Below are positions 6,551 to 13,287 of a stretch of 14,332 bases of DNA, piece after piece; position 1 is the first letter of the stretch; the number at the start of each line of letters is the position of its first letter. Below the pieces are notes generated by a model that was not told where the DNA came from, ran no database searches, and saw nothing but the letters and a program-made list of their open reading frames with translations. The stretch lies in contig DBCP01000019.1 of the NCBI GenBank assembly GCA_002293105.1, positions 6,910 through 21,241 of the forward strand, in the 5' to 3' direction. The translations under genes and the position numbers were made by a program. Source of the DNA: Bacteroidetes bacterium UBA955. GTDB lineage: Bacteria; Bacteroidota; Bacteroidia; NS11-12g; UBA955.

Positions 6551-7545
6551 CAGATTTTGGGGTGACCTTGCAAATGCTGCATGGCCGATTCAATGGTTGG
6601 ATATTGATAACAAAATCCTTGGTCCAATGTTTTTTGGGCCGATACATACTGATTCGTTAAGGCGATGACCGAGCGTTCGCCCCACAACAGTTTGATGATC
6701 CATTCCGGTACAATCGGCCGTTTTCGTATGCCTAAAAAACGGATTAAACCATTGAGCTTTTTCGCCAAAAAGAATTCCAATCGCCAAATGGGCAGCCACA
6801 AAGGAAGATTGACCGCAGGAAAACGCTCATAAGCATCGCCAAATTCTCCCTGGGTACACGGATTTGGTGCAACACCGTTGTAGATACCCGGTTGCAAAGT
6901 GCCTTCAATCAAGGCGATGTATTGGTTGCACAAATCCACAATGTGGACCCAACTCCAACGATTGCTGTGAGATCCCACAGATCCCACCATCCCACACACA
7001 AGAAATTGTGTTTGTGCCGCATTCACAATCTTGCTTTTATTCGATAATACCAAACCGGTGCGCACCACACTGAGCGGAATCTGTTTGGGGTTGTTGCGGA
7101 ATAAGCTCTCTTCCCAAACTTTGCAGACATGAGCCAAAAAGCCATCGCCAGCCCCGCTCTCCTCCGTAAGGGTTTGTGGCACCCATTCTTGATAATACCC
7201 TATGCCGCTCGCAGAAATGATGTGTTTGGGTGGATTGACACATGCATTGCATACGCGCATTAATTCGGTTGTACCCACAGACCGACTTTCCAGAATGTCT
7301 TTTTTATATCTTTTTGTCCATGGATTAGCTACGTTAGCTCCCGCCAAATGGACCACCACGTCGGCATCTTCCAAAATCTCAGGATTCGACCAAAAAATAT
7401 TTTTTCCCAATGGCAAATCTTTTTGTGGGGGTTGTTTGTTACTACGATATCGGCCTAAGTGTAACACAACGTGACCTCTATCTTCAAGTTGGTGAGATAG
7501 CTGCCCGCCAATAAGCCCAGAGCCGCCTGTAATAATAATTTTCAT
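6550..7545 (-). CDS. yfcH: NAD(P)-dependent epimerase family protein, TIGR01777/YfcH type
   Basis: An extended short-chain dehydrogenase of 331 residues with a Rossmann fold. The start at 7545 gives MKIIITGGSGLIGGQL, with the GxxGxxG nucleotide motif in the first beta-alpha-beta unit. A 14-codon upstream extension is possible but would run into the divergent regulator gene and is not family-like. Further marks are a DVVVHLAGANVA segment, SASGIGYY with the active-site Tyr, and a C-terminal helical tail of the DUF1731 kind (PIVPEWIIKLLWGERSVIAL, then LDQGFCYQYPTIESAMQHL). The biochemical reaction of this family is unknown. It is first in a two-gene operon with phr, overlapping by one base, and sits 4 bp from the start of the divergent regulator gene. 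Members are often found near photolyase genes, so a role in light or UV response is inferred. Confidence 0.9.
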   Translation of the reverse strand: MKIIITGGSGLIGGQLSHQLEDRGHVVLHLGRYRSNKQPPQKDLPLGKNIFWSNPEILEDADVVVHLAGANVANPWTKRYKKDILESRSVGTTELMRVCNACVNPPKHIISASGIGYYQEWVPQTLTEESGAGDGFLAHVCKVWEESLFRNNPKQIPLSVVRTGLVLSNKSKIVNAAQTQFLVCGMVGSVGSHSNRWSWVHIVDLCNQYIALIEGTLQPGIYNGVAPNPCTQGEFGDAYERFPAVNLPLWLPIWRLEFFLAKKLNGLIRFLGIRKRPIVPEWIIKLLWGERSVIALTNQYVSAQKTLDQGFCYQYPTIESAMQHLQGHPKI

Positions 7546-7549
7546 ATTA

Positions 7550-8509
7550 ATGTCGAATTTTTCTGAGAAAGTTTGTGATTTAGACAAGCGTGACGCGAAA
7601 AGGTCAAAAAAAGACTATCGCGACAAATATTTCATCAAAGATATTGAAAACATTACCGGCATCAAAGCCTACACATTGCGCATTTGGGAACAGCGCTATG
7701 GTATGTTGGTGCCCAAGCGAACCGATACCAACATTCGCTACTATGAAGAGGATGATCTAAAGTACATGATGAACATCGCCATGCTTAACGCCAACGGTTA
7801 CAAAATCAGCCGAATAGCGGAAATGAGTAGGGAGGAAGTTCAAAGCAGGACACTAAGCATATCCGAAAATAGTTCTAGTCATCAGAGTCAAATCACCGCA
7901 CTCAGTTCAGCGATGTTTGATTTCAATGAGAAGGAATTCAACAAAGTGTTGTCGATTAATATCCTCAAATTGGGGATGGAAGAAACCACTGTCAATATTA
8001 TTTTCCCCTTCTTGCAGCACGTGGGTGTTCTTTGGCTCAGTGGAACGATCCATGTGGCCCACGAACACTTTATTACCAATATCATCAAGCAGCGCATGTT
8101 TGTGGCCATAGACCAGTTGAATGTATCGCCGCTCATCAACGCCAAAAAGTTCTTATTGTTTTTACCCAACCAAGAGAATCACGAATTGAGTCTATTGTTC
8201 GCCTCATTTATGTTGCGTTCTCGAGGACAAAAGGTGACTTACTTGGGTACTTCAACACCACTTGATGATTTGAATAAGATCTACAAACTGCACAATCCAG
8301 ATGTTATATTCTGTGCGATGAATAGTTCGAACTCCACCATGCCGGTGCAAGTTTACATACAAACGCTTTCGAGAAACTTTCCCAATACCCGAATTTTGAT
8401 CACAGGAAGCCAAGTAGTGAAACGGAGAGATTTAAAATTGCCAAGTAACTGTCAAATCATTGGTTCTCCTGCGGATTTTTTGGTGTGTTTGGATCAAATC
8501 ACCAAGTAA
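7550..8509 (+). CDS. MerR-family regulator with cobalamin-binding domain (CarH/LitR-like)
   Basis: A 319-residue transcription factor. Residues 28-95 form a MerR-type winged helix: YFIKDIENITGIKAYTLRIW and then EQRYGMLVPKRTDTNIRYY. Residues 115-190 form the helical B12-cap domain and about 198-315 the Rossmann-like B12-binding domain. The cap contains W162-x9-E172-H173, the W-x9-EH signature that packs on adenosylcobalamin in CarH. H211, in NQENHELSLL, sits where the lower axial histidine is expected. In CarH/LitR proteins AdoCbl in the dark makes a DNA-binding tetramer, and light breaks it. The third position of the EHH motif is Phe here. A basic extension of about 25 residues precedes the HTH; no other ATG is available, so the start at 7550 is kept. 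It diverges from yfcH-phr, the likely target. The DNA target and light response are inferred. Confidence 0.9.
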   Translation: MSNFSEKVCDLDKRDAKRSKKDYRDKYFIKDIENITGIKAYTLRIWEQRYGMLVPKRTDTNIRYYEEDDLKYMMNIAMLNANGYKISRIAEMSREEVQSRTLSISENSSSHQSQITALSSAMFDFNEKEFNKVLSINILKLGMEETTVNIIFPFLQHVGVLWLSGTIHVAHEHFITNIIKQRMFVAIDQLNVSPLINAKKFLLFLPNQENHELSLLFASFMLRSRGQKVTYLGTSTPLDDLNKIYKLHNPDVIFCAMNSSNSTMPVQVYIQTLSRNFPNTRILITGSQVVKRRDLKLPSNCQIIGSPADFLVCLDQITK

Positions 8510-8513
8510 CGGG

Positions 8514-9566
8514 CTAGGTAAATCGCTGAATATCGACCTCGGCATCTAGCGGAACATGGTTCACGATATTTTCTGCCATCATCGGTGAAAGCCACGCGCA
8601 CAAACTACTGCCTTTTGCGCCCAGTCCGTTGAATACAAATAGCCCTTTTTCTGTGTGATGCTCTCCCAAATAGGGTCTGCGCTGCTGTACTGTAGGCCTT
8701 ATCGCTCGGCGATGGGCGAGAAGCGTAACGGTTTGTCCTGTGATTTGTGCAGCCCTTGCAAGCAGTGCTTCCGCATCCTTTTGCTCGGGTTCCGTGCTGA
8801 GGTTGTTCTTGTGAAAATTGCTTCCCAATAAATAAACATCTGCTTCATGGGTGGGTACCAACCACTGCTTTTGTTTGATAATCATGGGGTTGGATCCAAT
8901 GTTTGGAATATGAACCTTTAAGATGTCGCCCCCGGTGGGATCCATAAATAAATCATTGAACCAGGGATTGTTTAAAAGCCCAATTCCTTCACAAAATACA
9001 ACGGCATCATAGAACTCGCCTGCGTAGCGCCAACCATCCTTGGTTTTGGCACAATCATCGTGGTGAAATTGCTCAATGCGGTATTGATTCCGCTGGGTCA
9101 AATGGTCTTGAACCGACTGTAAAAAGGTGGACACGTCCAATCGACCGCAATGATTGACCCATGTGGCGGGTTCTTGTGTGAGAAAGGCATAGGCAGATTC
9201 ATCGCCTCGTCGGAGCCAATCCTCCATTTCTGGATCAAGAACACGCTTTTCCCATTCCAATGATTCGCCTTCGTTGGCATGTATATTCAAAAAAGGGTAG
9301 GAATCGATAAAATGGGTGTTCAATCGCTGCTCCCAGCGACGATAATAACTAAACAGTGCAGGAAAAAGGATGTCGCATTGCCATGTTTTTCGCACACCTT
9401 TTGGCACGATGGGATTGAGGAGTCCGGCGGCAACCCTGCTGCTACTGTTTTCGAATTGATTGTCGATCAGCAAGATGTCTTGTCCTCTTTCCAGCAATTC
9501 TAGCGCTAAGCAACTGCCTGCCAATCCACTGCCTATAATCAATATGCGTCCTACCTTGTTGTTCAA
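8514..9566 (-). CDS. FAD-dependent oxidoreductase, DAO family
   Basis: A 350-residue flavoprotein of the D-amino-acid oxidase/glycine oxidase superfamily, which oxidises a C-N bond of an amino acid or similar amine. The N-terminal dinucleotide motif is IIGSGLAGSCLALELLERG with the acidic strand end LLIDN at about 31-35. SSSRVAAGLLNPIV follows, the FAD-contacting Ser/Ala/Gly/Asn segment of the family. The C-terminal FAD motif is GLGAKGSSLCAW. The start is TTG 9566, giving MNNKVGRILI; there is no in-frame ATG before the FAD motif. The stop lies 4 bp from the convergent regulator gene's stop, with no terminator between. The gene diverges from a beta-barrel gene across a 17-bp palindrome. The substrate is not evident: no thiazole or proline genes are nearby, so I give no symbol. 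Confidence 0.85.
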   Translation of the reverse strand: MNNKVGRILIIGSGLAGSCLALELLERGQDILLIDNQFENSSSRVAAGLLNPIVPKGVRKTWQCDILFPALFSYYRRWEQRLNTHFIDSYPFLNIHANEGESLEWEKRVLDPEMEDWLRRGDESAYAFLTQEPATWVNHCGRLDVSTFLQSVQDHLTQRNQYRIEQFHHDDCAKTKDGWRYAGEFYDAVVFCEGIGLLNNPWFNDLFMDPTGGDILKVHIPNIGSNPMIIKQKQWLVPTHEADVYLLGSNFHKNNLSTEPEQKDAEALLARAAQITGQTVTLLAHRRAIRPTVQQRRPYLGEHHTEKGLFVFNGLGAKGSSLCAWLSPMMAENIVNHVPLDAEVDIQRFT

Positions 9567-9578
9567 TCTATTTTGCGA

Positions 9579-9595
9579 TAACTTGCTGCAAGTTA
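9579..9595. promoter_or_regulatory. 17-bp palindrome with back-to-back -7-like elements
   Basis: TAACTTGCTGCAAGTTA is a perfect 8-bp inverted repeat around one central base, in the 36-bp gap between the divergent DAO-family and beta-barrel genes. Each half, TAACTTGC, resembles the -7 motif TAnnTTTGC minus one T, so the palindrome could be two opposed overlapping promoters, an operator, or both. A start about 7 bases past each half would fit both start codons (9566 and 9603). Confidence 0.5.
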
Positions 9596-9602
9596 CAAAA
9601 CG

Positions 9603-10247
9603 ATGTCAAAGACAACACGAATATTATGCTTGCTTTTGTTGGGTGGATGGATCATCCGCTCTGAAGGACAGTCAACGGGTGAGGTGGGGAAATTTTACGG
9701 ATATCCCATGGCGGGAGTTCTCATGTCTCAGTTGGATGGCGATCAGGCCTCAGGTTACAATAAGTTTGGCTACAATGTGGGGGTGATCACCGGATTCAGG
9801 TGGCAAAAAGAGGGTTTCAGTGCAATGGAATTCCAGATGTCGGCCTGTGAACGCGGTAGCCGGAGGGCTTTTGATCCAATCACGTTTGTGAATGCATTCC
9901 ATATTCGTTGTAGGCAGGTTGAAATGCAGGTCAATGGTGTTTACACTGTGGATGTACCTCGGTTGGGGTCGTTGGATTTGATGGGTGGTTTGCGGTATGG
10001 ACTTTTGTTGTCTGTGGATGAAACCGAGGGTACGAATCCAGGGATTTCTGACGATTTTCGTCGAGGAGTCATGATGGCAGAGATCGGTGCCACCAAGTTG
10101 TTGAGCGATGGTGTTGCGCTACGAGTGACGTGGAATTATGGTTTAAGCTCGGCGGTAGCTCAGGATTTCCGGAGTGTCTTTTATCCCACGGGTGTTTACC
10201 ACAACGGGGTTGGGGTATCGGCATTGTTTAAGCTGGGAAAATCTTAA
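9603..10247 (+). CDS. Small outer-membrane beta-barrel protein, PorT-like
   Basis: A 214-residue protein starting with a signal peptide: basic MSKTTR, hydrophobic ILCLLLLGGWII, probable cleavage near SEGQS (19-24). The mature part is rich in alternating polar and apolar strands with aromatic ends. It contains the segment AGVLMSQLDGDQASGYNKFG (37-56), typical of the PorT/OMP_b-brl_2 barrels of Bacteroidota. The last strand ends in VGVSALFKLGKS. The length fits an 8-stranded barrel. In related bacteria PorT takes part in type IX secretion, but most paralogues of this fold have no known role, and nothing here ties this one to secretion. It is divergent from the DAO-family gene and ends before a shared terminator. 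Confidence 0.8.
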   Translation: MSKTTRILCLLLLGGWIIRSEGQSTGEVGKFYGYPMAGVLMSQLDGDQASGYNKFGYNVGVITGFRWQKEGFSAMEFQMSACERGSRRAFDPITFVNAFHIRCRQVEMQVNGVYTVDVPRLGSLDLMGGLRYGLLLSVDETEGTNPGISDDFRRGVMMAEIGATKLLSDGVALRVTWNYGLSSAVAQDFRSVFYPTGVYHNGVGVSALFKLGKS

Positions 10248-10297
10248 GTGTTTGTTTTGGGTTGTTTGCTTTTTGAGTGAGGGATATTGCAGGGGGC

Positions 10298-10329
10298 AAA
10301 AAAAAAGCCCAGCGAAGCTGGGCTTTTTT
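10298..10329. terminator. Bidirectional terminator between the beta-barrel gene and rplS
   Basis: GCCCAGC (10307-10313) pairs with GCTGGGC (10317-10323) around a GAA loop, flanked by nine A on the left and six T on the right. It can end transcription from both convergent genes. Confidence 0.9.
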
Positions 10330-10347
10330 AATCCTTGAAGGAACGAA

Positions 10348-10698
10348 TTATCTTGTGCGAAGCTCCTTGATACGAGCGGCTTTACCAATTTGAGTGCGAA
10401 GGTAGAAAATACGGGCACGACGTACACGGCCTTTTCTGTTTACTTCAATTTTGTCGATGAAAGGAGAGTGCATTGGGAAAATACGCTCAACACCAATACC
10501 GTTAGAAATCTTACGAACGGTAAAAGTCTCATCGATTCCAGCATTGCGACGTTGGATAACATCACCTTGGAATAACTGAATACGCTCTTTGGCGCCTTCT
10601 TTAATTTTATAGTGAACAGTGATACGGTCACCAGCTTTGAAAGCGGGTAAGTCTGTTCTCAAATACTCAGATGCGATGCTATTAACGATTGAATTCAT
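10348..10698 (-). CDS. rplS: 50S ribosomal protein L19
   Basis: A 116-residue L19, located at the 30S-50S interface. The conserved core is intact: [60 protein letters not shown] and [11 protein letters not shown]. The start is ATG 10698 ([14 protein letters not shown]). An open frame extends 22 codons further upstream but runs through the promoter and is not L19-like. The gene is alone here, not next to rimM or trmD as in many bacteria. It has its own TTG-N19-TAnnTTTG promoter and shares a downstream terminator. Confidence 0.97.
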   Translation of the reverse strand: MNSIVNSIASEYLRTDLPAFKAGDRITVHYKIKEGAKERIQLFQGDVIQRRNAGIDETFTVRKISNGIGVERIFPMHSPFIDKIEVNRKGRVRRARIFYLRTQIGKAARIKELRTR

Positions 10699-10721
10699 GG
10701 GTTTTAATCCTAATTGGGCTG

Positions 10722-10751
10722 CAAAAATAGGTATTTTTTCTTTTGTTACAA
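10722..10751 (-). promoter_or_regulatory. rplS promoter
   Basis: On the minus strand TTG (10751-10749), 19 bases, then TATTTTTG (10729-10722) match the Bacteroidota -33/-7 promoter. The predicted transcription start is near 10716, leaving a short leader of about 18 bases before ATG 10698. Confidence 0.65.
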
Positions 10752-10888
10752 TGATTTTCTGCAAATTTCCCCTTCAAACTTGAATTTTCGTAATGTGGAA
10801 TAACTTGTGTTAAACTTTTCGTCAATTCATTGTGTCTTAGTCATGGAATTGTATCTATTTCGCATTTTAATATTCATCCATCAAAAGA

Positions 10889-11482
10889 ATGAGTCACGAG
10901 TCCACACAACATACAACCCCAACGAATGCACAACGACTGTCGAACTGCACAGAAGATGAGCTAACGGCAGAGTTGTTGCGCGATGGTATGTCGTCGGCAC
11001 TTTTTGTGGAGGTTGTGAGAAGGTATCAGAAATCGATTTACTACCACTGTCGCAATTTGTTGGTGAGTCACGACGATGCCGATGATGCGGTTCAAAATGC
11101 ATTTATCAAAATTTGGCAAAATGCCCAGCAGTTCAAGGGAGAGAGTTTGCTTCGCACTTGGGTGTATCGCATTGCAACCAATGAATCAATCAATCTCATA
11201 CGCAAGCGGAAGCCCACCATTGATTTTGACGAGGCACAGCCTGAAATGGCCGAGTTTATATCAGAGGATTTGTACTTGTCGGGTGACGATATCGCTTTGA
11301 AACTTCAAAAGGCCCTGTGTTTTTTGCCCTTCAAACAGAAGTTGGTCTTTACGCTTCGGTATTTTGAAGATTTGTCTTATGCGGACATCGCGCTGTTGAC
11401 ATCCACCAGTGAAGGTGCATTGAAAGCCTCATATCACCACGCTGTGAAAAAATTGGAGATTTATTTAAATGTACTCCGTTAA
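10889..11482 (+). CDS. ECF-type RNA polymerase sigma factor
   Basis: A 197-residue sigma-70 family protein with only the two DNA-binding regions typical of ECF sigma factors. Region 2 (about 37-105) includes LFVEVVRRYQKSIYYHCRNL, the DADDAVQNAFIKIWQN segment that contacts core polymerase, and WVYRIATNESINLIRKRK. Region 4 (about 136-190) includes LPFKQKLVFTLRYFEDLSYADIA and a helix-turn-helix ending SEGALKASYHHAVKKLE. The first 20 residues are polar and non-conserved. It heads a three-gene set with a membrane protein 43 bases downstream and a Spy-like periplasmic protein after that, so it is probably held inactive by the membrane protein. Inducing signal and regulon are unknown. Confidence 0.94.
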   Translation: MSHESTQHTTPTNAQRLSNCTEDELTAELLRDGMSSALFVEVVRRYQKSIYYHCRNLLVSHDDADDAVQNAFIKIWQNAQQFKGESLLRTWVYRIATNESINLIRKRKPTIDFDEAQPEMAEFISEDLYLSGDDIALKLQKALCFLPFKQKLVFTLRYFEDLSYADIALLTSTSEGALKASYHHAVKKLEIYLNVLR

Positions 11483-11525
11483 ACCTTTACCGAAACAAAA
11501 CATCTAACAGAAGAGTCGCAACAAC

Positions 11526-12701
11526 ATGGATTTGGAAAACGAAAAAATTGGCCCAGCATTCAAAGCACCGGATTCCTATTTTAAGGAGACCGAATCGCGT
11601 TTGTTGCAGCGTTTGGGAATCCAAGCCGACGTTCAAGAGAAGGTCGTCGACATCCAAACGGGTGATATCGTTCAACCCACTATCCAACAGGTAAGTGTGG
11701 CAGCTCCATTGAATACTGCAGGCGTTCAAAAGCGGGCGCGGAAGCAAGATCCAATGACTGCCAAGAGCGAGGGAATCAACAAAGAAGTGGATGCCTTGGG
11801 CAATGTTGTCATCGCACCGCTGACTTTTACCACCAATGAAAATCCTGAGTGGGTGAATTTTGGGGCGATTCCAGAAGAAGTTAGCGCCGATAGCAATAGT
11901 TTAGAGAGCCAAATTAAAATTGTCTCGTTTGGCGATGCACCCTCTGTGAATGAAGCAGAAAAGGTGGTTGTTGAAACGCCGGTTGCTGAAGAATTACCAG
12001 TGGTTATAGAAGTACCACTGGTTGTTGAATCATCATCGGAGTTGGAAGCACCCATGATTGTGGAAGAATCTGTTGTTCCCTCCGAGGAAGTGATGGATGT
12101 CGTTGAGCCAACCTTGATTGTCCATGAAGTGCCTGAATCGGTGGGTTTGGATGAACTAGAATCCTACGTTACGGCCAAAGTACAGGAGGCCGAGCCATCG
12201 CCCAATGCAATACCATCGCCCAAGTTGGAAACGGTTTCTGCGCCCAAAGAAGTAGAGGAGAAGCCCATTTCACTGGAAGCACCAGCCACGGCATTTGCGC
12301 CAATCGCCGGAAGACAGCATGAATCTGCCACACCAGGTTGGTTGGGCGTTGCCGCTGCGCTCGCCGCCATTGTTGCCGCCTATTTTATTTGGACAGCCAT
12401 ACAGCCCCCCAAATTGGATACGGAGCAAGTGGTTTTACAAGAAGAGGAAGCCACCATTCCGGATGCCCCCTTGGACGAACAAGTGCAAACCGATACCATC
12501 CCCGATGGCCGTCAGATTGTAGAGCCTTTAATTTTGGAGGAAATGCCGAAGTATAAGGAGCCCAATGTATATACCATCATCGACGCTGCGGATATGCCAG
12601 AGAGAACCAAACGTGCTTTGCAAGATTTGGAAGATCATGGGCTGGCCACTTTCGACATGGAGGATGAATTGTTTGAAGAATTAGATTTTGAATCACTATG
12701 A
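11526..12701 (+). CDS. Single-pass membrane protein, probable anti-sigma factor
   Basis: A 391-residue protein with one hydrophobic segment, WLGVAAALAAIVAAYFIWTA (272-291). The N-terminus contains FKAPDSYFKETESRLLQRLG (12-31), resembling the F-K-x-P-x-x-Y-F opening of proteins encoded after ECF sigma genes in Bacteroidota. Residues 140-270 are very acidic and rich in Val, Glu and Pro (VVVETPVAEELPVVIEVP and similar), likely an extended linker. The part after the membrane segment (294-391) is also acidic and ends FDMEDELFEELDFESL. Expected topology is N-terminus inside with the last 98 residues in the periplasm. It follows the sigma gene by 43 bases, and its stop overlaps the next start as ATGA. 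The anti-sigma role is inferred from position and topology; I see no zinc-finger (ZAS) motif. Confidence 0.7.
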   Translation: MDLENEKIGPAFKAPDSYFKETESRLLQRLGIQADVQEKVVDIQTGDIVQPTIQQVSVAAPLNTAGVQKRARKQDPMTAKSEGINKEVDALGNVVIAPLTFTTNENPEWVNFGAIPEEVSADSNSLESQIKIVSFGDAPSVNEAEKVVVETPVAEELPVVIEVPLVVESSSELEAPMIVEESVVPSEEVMDVVEPTLIVHEVPESVGLDELESYVTAKVQEAEPSPNAIPSPKLETVSAPKEVEEKPISLEAPATAFAPIAGRQHESATPGWLGVAAALAAIVAAYFIWTAIQPPKLDTEQVVLQEEEATIPDAPLDEQVQTDTIPDGRQIVEPLILEEMPKYKEPNVYTIIDAADMPERTKRALQDLEDHGLATFDMEDELFEELDFESL

Positions 12702-13264
12702 GATTGATAAAAATAGTTTCAATTTGCTTTTTGATGTTGTTTGCCGTTTCGGCGAAAGCACAAAATGAAGTTAGAAGGGATAGCCTTCGTGCCGCCAAGG
12801 TAGAGGAATTGCGGAAGTTTCGCGAAACCCTGTTTGTTGAGCGTCTCTCCTTAACCGATGCAGAAAAACCCAAGTTTTTCGCCATTTATGACGAGTATCA
12901 ATTGAAGCTGCGCGATTCTAAGCGTGCTTTCAGAAGCAAGTGGGAAGGCAAGAAACCGGCAGAATTGAGCGATGCAGAAGCGGAATTGTATTTCAAAGAT
13001 GCGATTGCCTTGCGCAAACTGGAAGTACAATTGATGGAAACCTACACGGTTAAACTAAAGCCGGTGATTGGTATGCAAAGGGCGATTCAATTGCCAAAGA
13101 TAGAGCGCGAGGTAAAGAAAGAATTGATTACCAAGGCGCGCTCAATGCGCAAGAAGAAAAAAGGTGCGGGTGAAACACCTGCAGGCGAGGGGAGGCCCGG
13201 GGATGATCGACCAAGACGTCCACGAGCGCCCAGAGAAAATACCACGCCCAACACACCAAATTAA
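12698..13264 (+). CDS. Periplasmic Spy/CpxP-like protein, probable sensor of the ECF sigma system
   Basis: A 188-residue protein with a signal peptide (MRLIKIVSICFLMLFAVSAKA, cut before QNEVRR). It is mostly charged helix afterwards. Residues 45-75 hold an LTxxE-like helix pair (RLSLTDAEKPKFFAIYDEYQ), as in Spy/CpxP and in proteins named 'sensor of ECF-type sigma factor' in Bacteroidota. Heptad-like helices continue to about 150. The tail (151-188) is a low-complexity Lys/Arg/Gly/Pro/Asn region starting at a KKKKG run. The start ATG overlaps the stop of the probable anti-sigma gene (ATGA), so the two are translationally coupled. By analogy with CnrX and CpxP it may sense metal or misfolded protein in the periplasm and act on the membrane partner; this is inferred. 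Confidence 0.75.
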   Translation: MRLIKIVSICFLMLFAVSAKAQNEVRRDSLRAAKVEELRKFRETLFVERLSLTDAEKPKFFAIYDEYQLKLRDSKRAFRSKWEGKKPAELSDAEAELYFKDAIALRKLEVQLMETYTVKLKPVIGMQRAIQLPKIEREVKKELITKARSMRKKKKGAGETPAGEGRPGDDRPRRPRAPRENTTPNTPN

Positions 13265-13282
13265 CAATTATTTGTTAAGGGG
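13261..13282 (+). promoter_or_regulatory. Small inverted repeat and Shine-Dalgarno before the last gene
   Basis: TTAACAA (13261-13267) and TTGTTAA (13272-13278) form a 7-bp inverted repeat that includes the stop codon of the Spy-like gene. AAGGGG (13277-13282) is a good Shine-Dalgarno 5 bases before ATG 13288. SD sequences this clear are rare in the window, and this one supports the chosen start. The hairpin is AT-rich and lacks a U-tract, so I do not call a terminator; read-through from the sigma operon is likely. Confidence 0.45.
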
Positions 13283-13287
13283 TGTAG

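Noticed and set aside
7546..7587. A 14-codon N-terminal extension of the yfcH-like gene
   Set aside because: It overlaps the regulator's coding sequence and is not family-like. MKIIITGGSGLIGG is the normal beginning of a Rossmann protein.
10699..10764. A 22-codon N-terminal extension of rplS
   Set aside because: It contains the -33 and -7 promoter elements, and L19 normally starts shortly before the [11 protein letters not shown] block.
10830..10860. Possible promoter for the sigma gene (TTG, 19 bases, TATCTATT)
   Set aside because: The -7 element matches TAnnTTTG poorly, and an ECF sigma gene may use its own promoter type; too weak to list as a feature.
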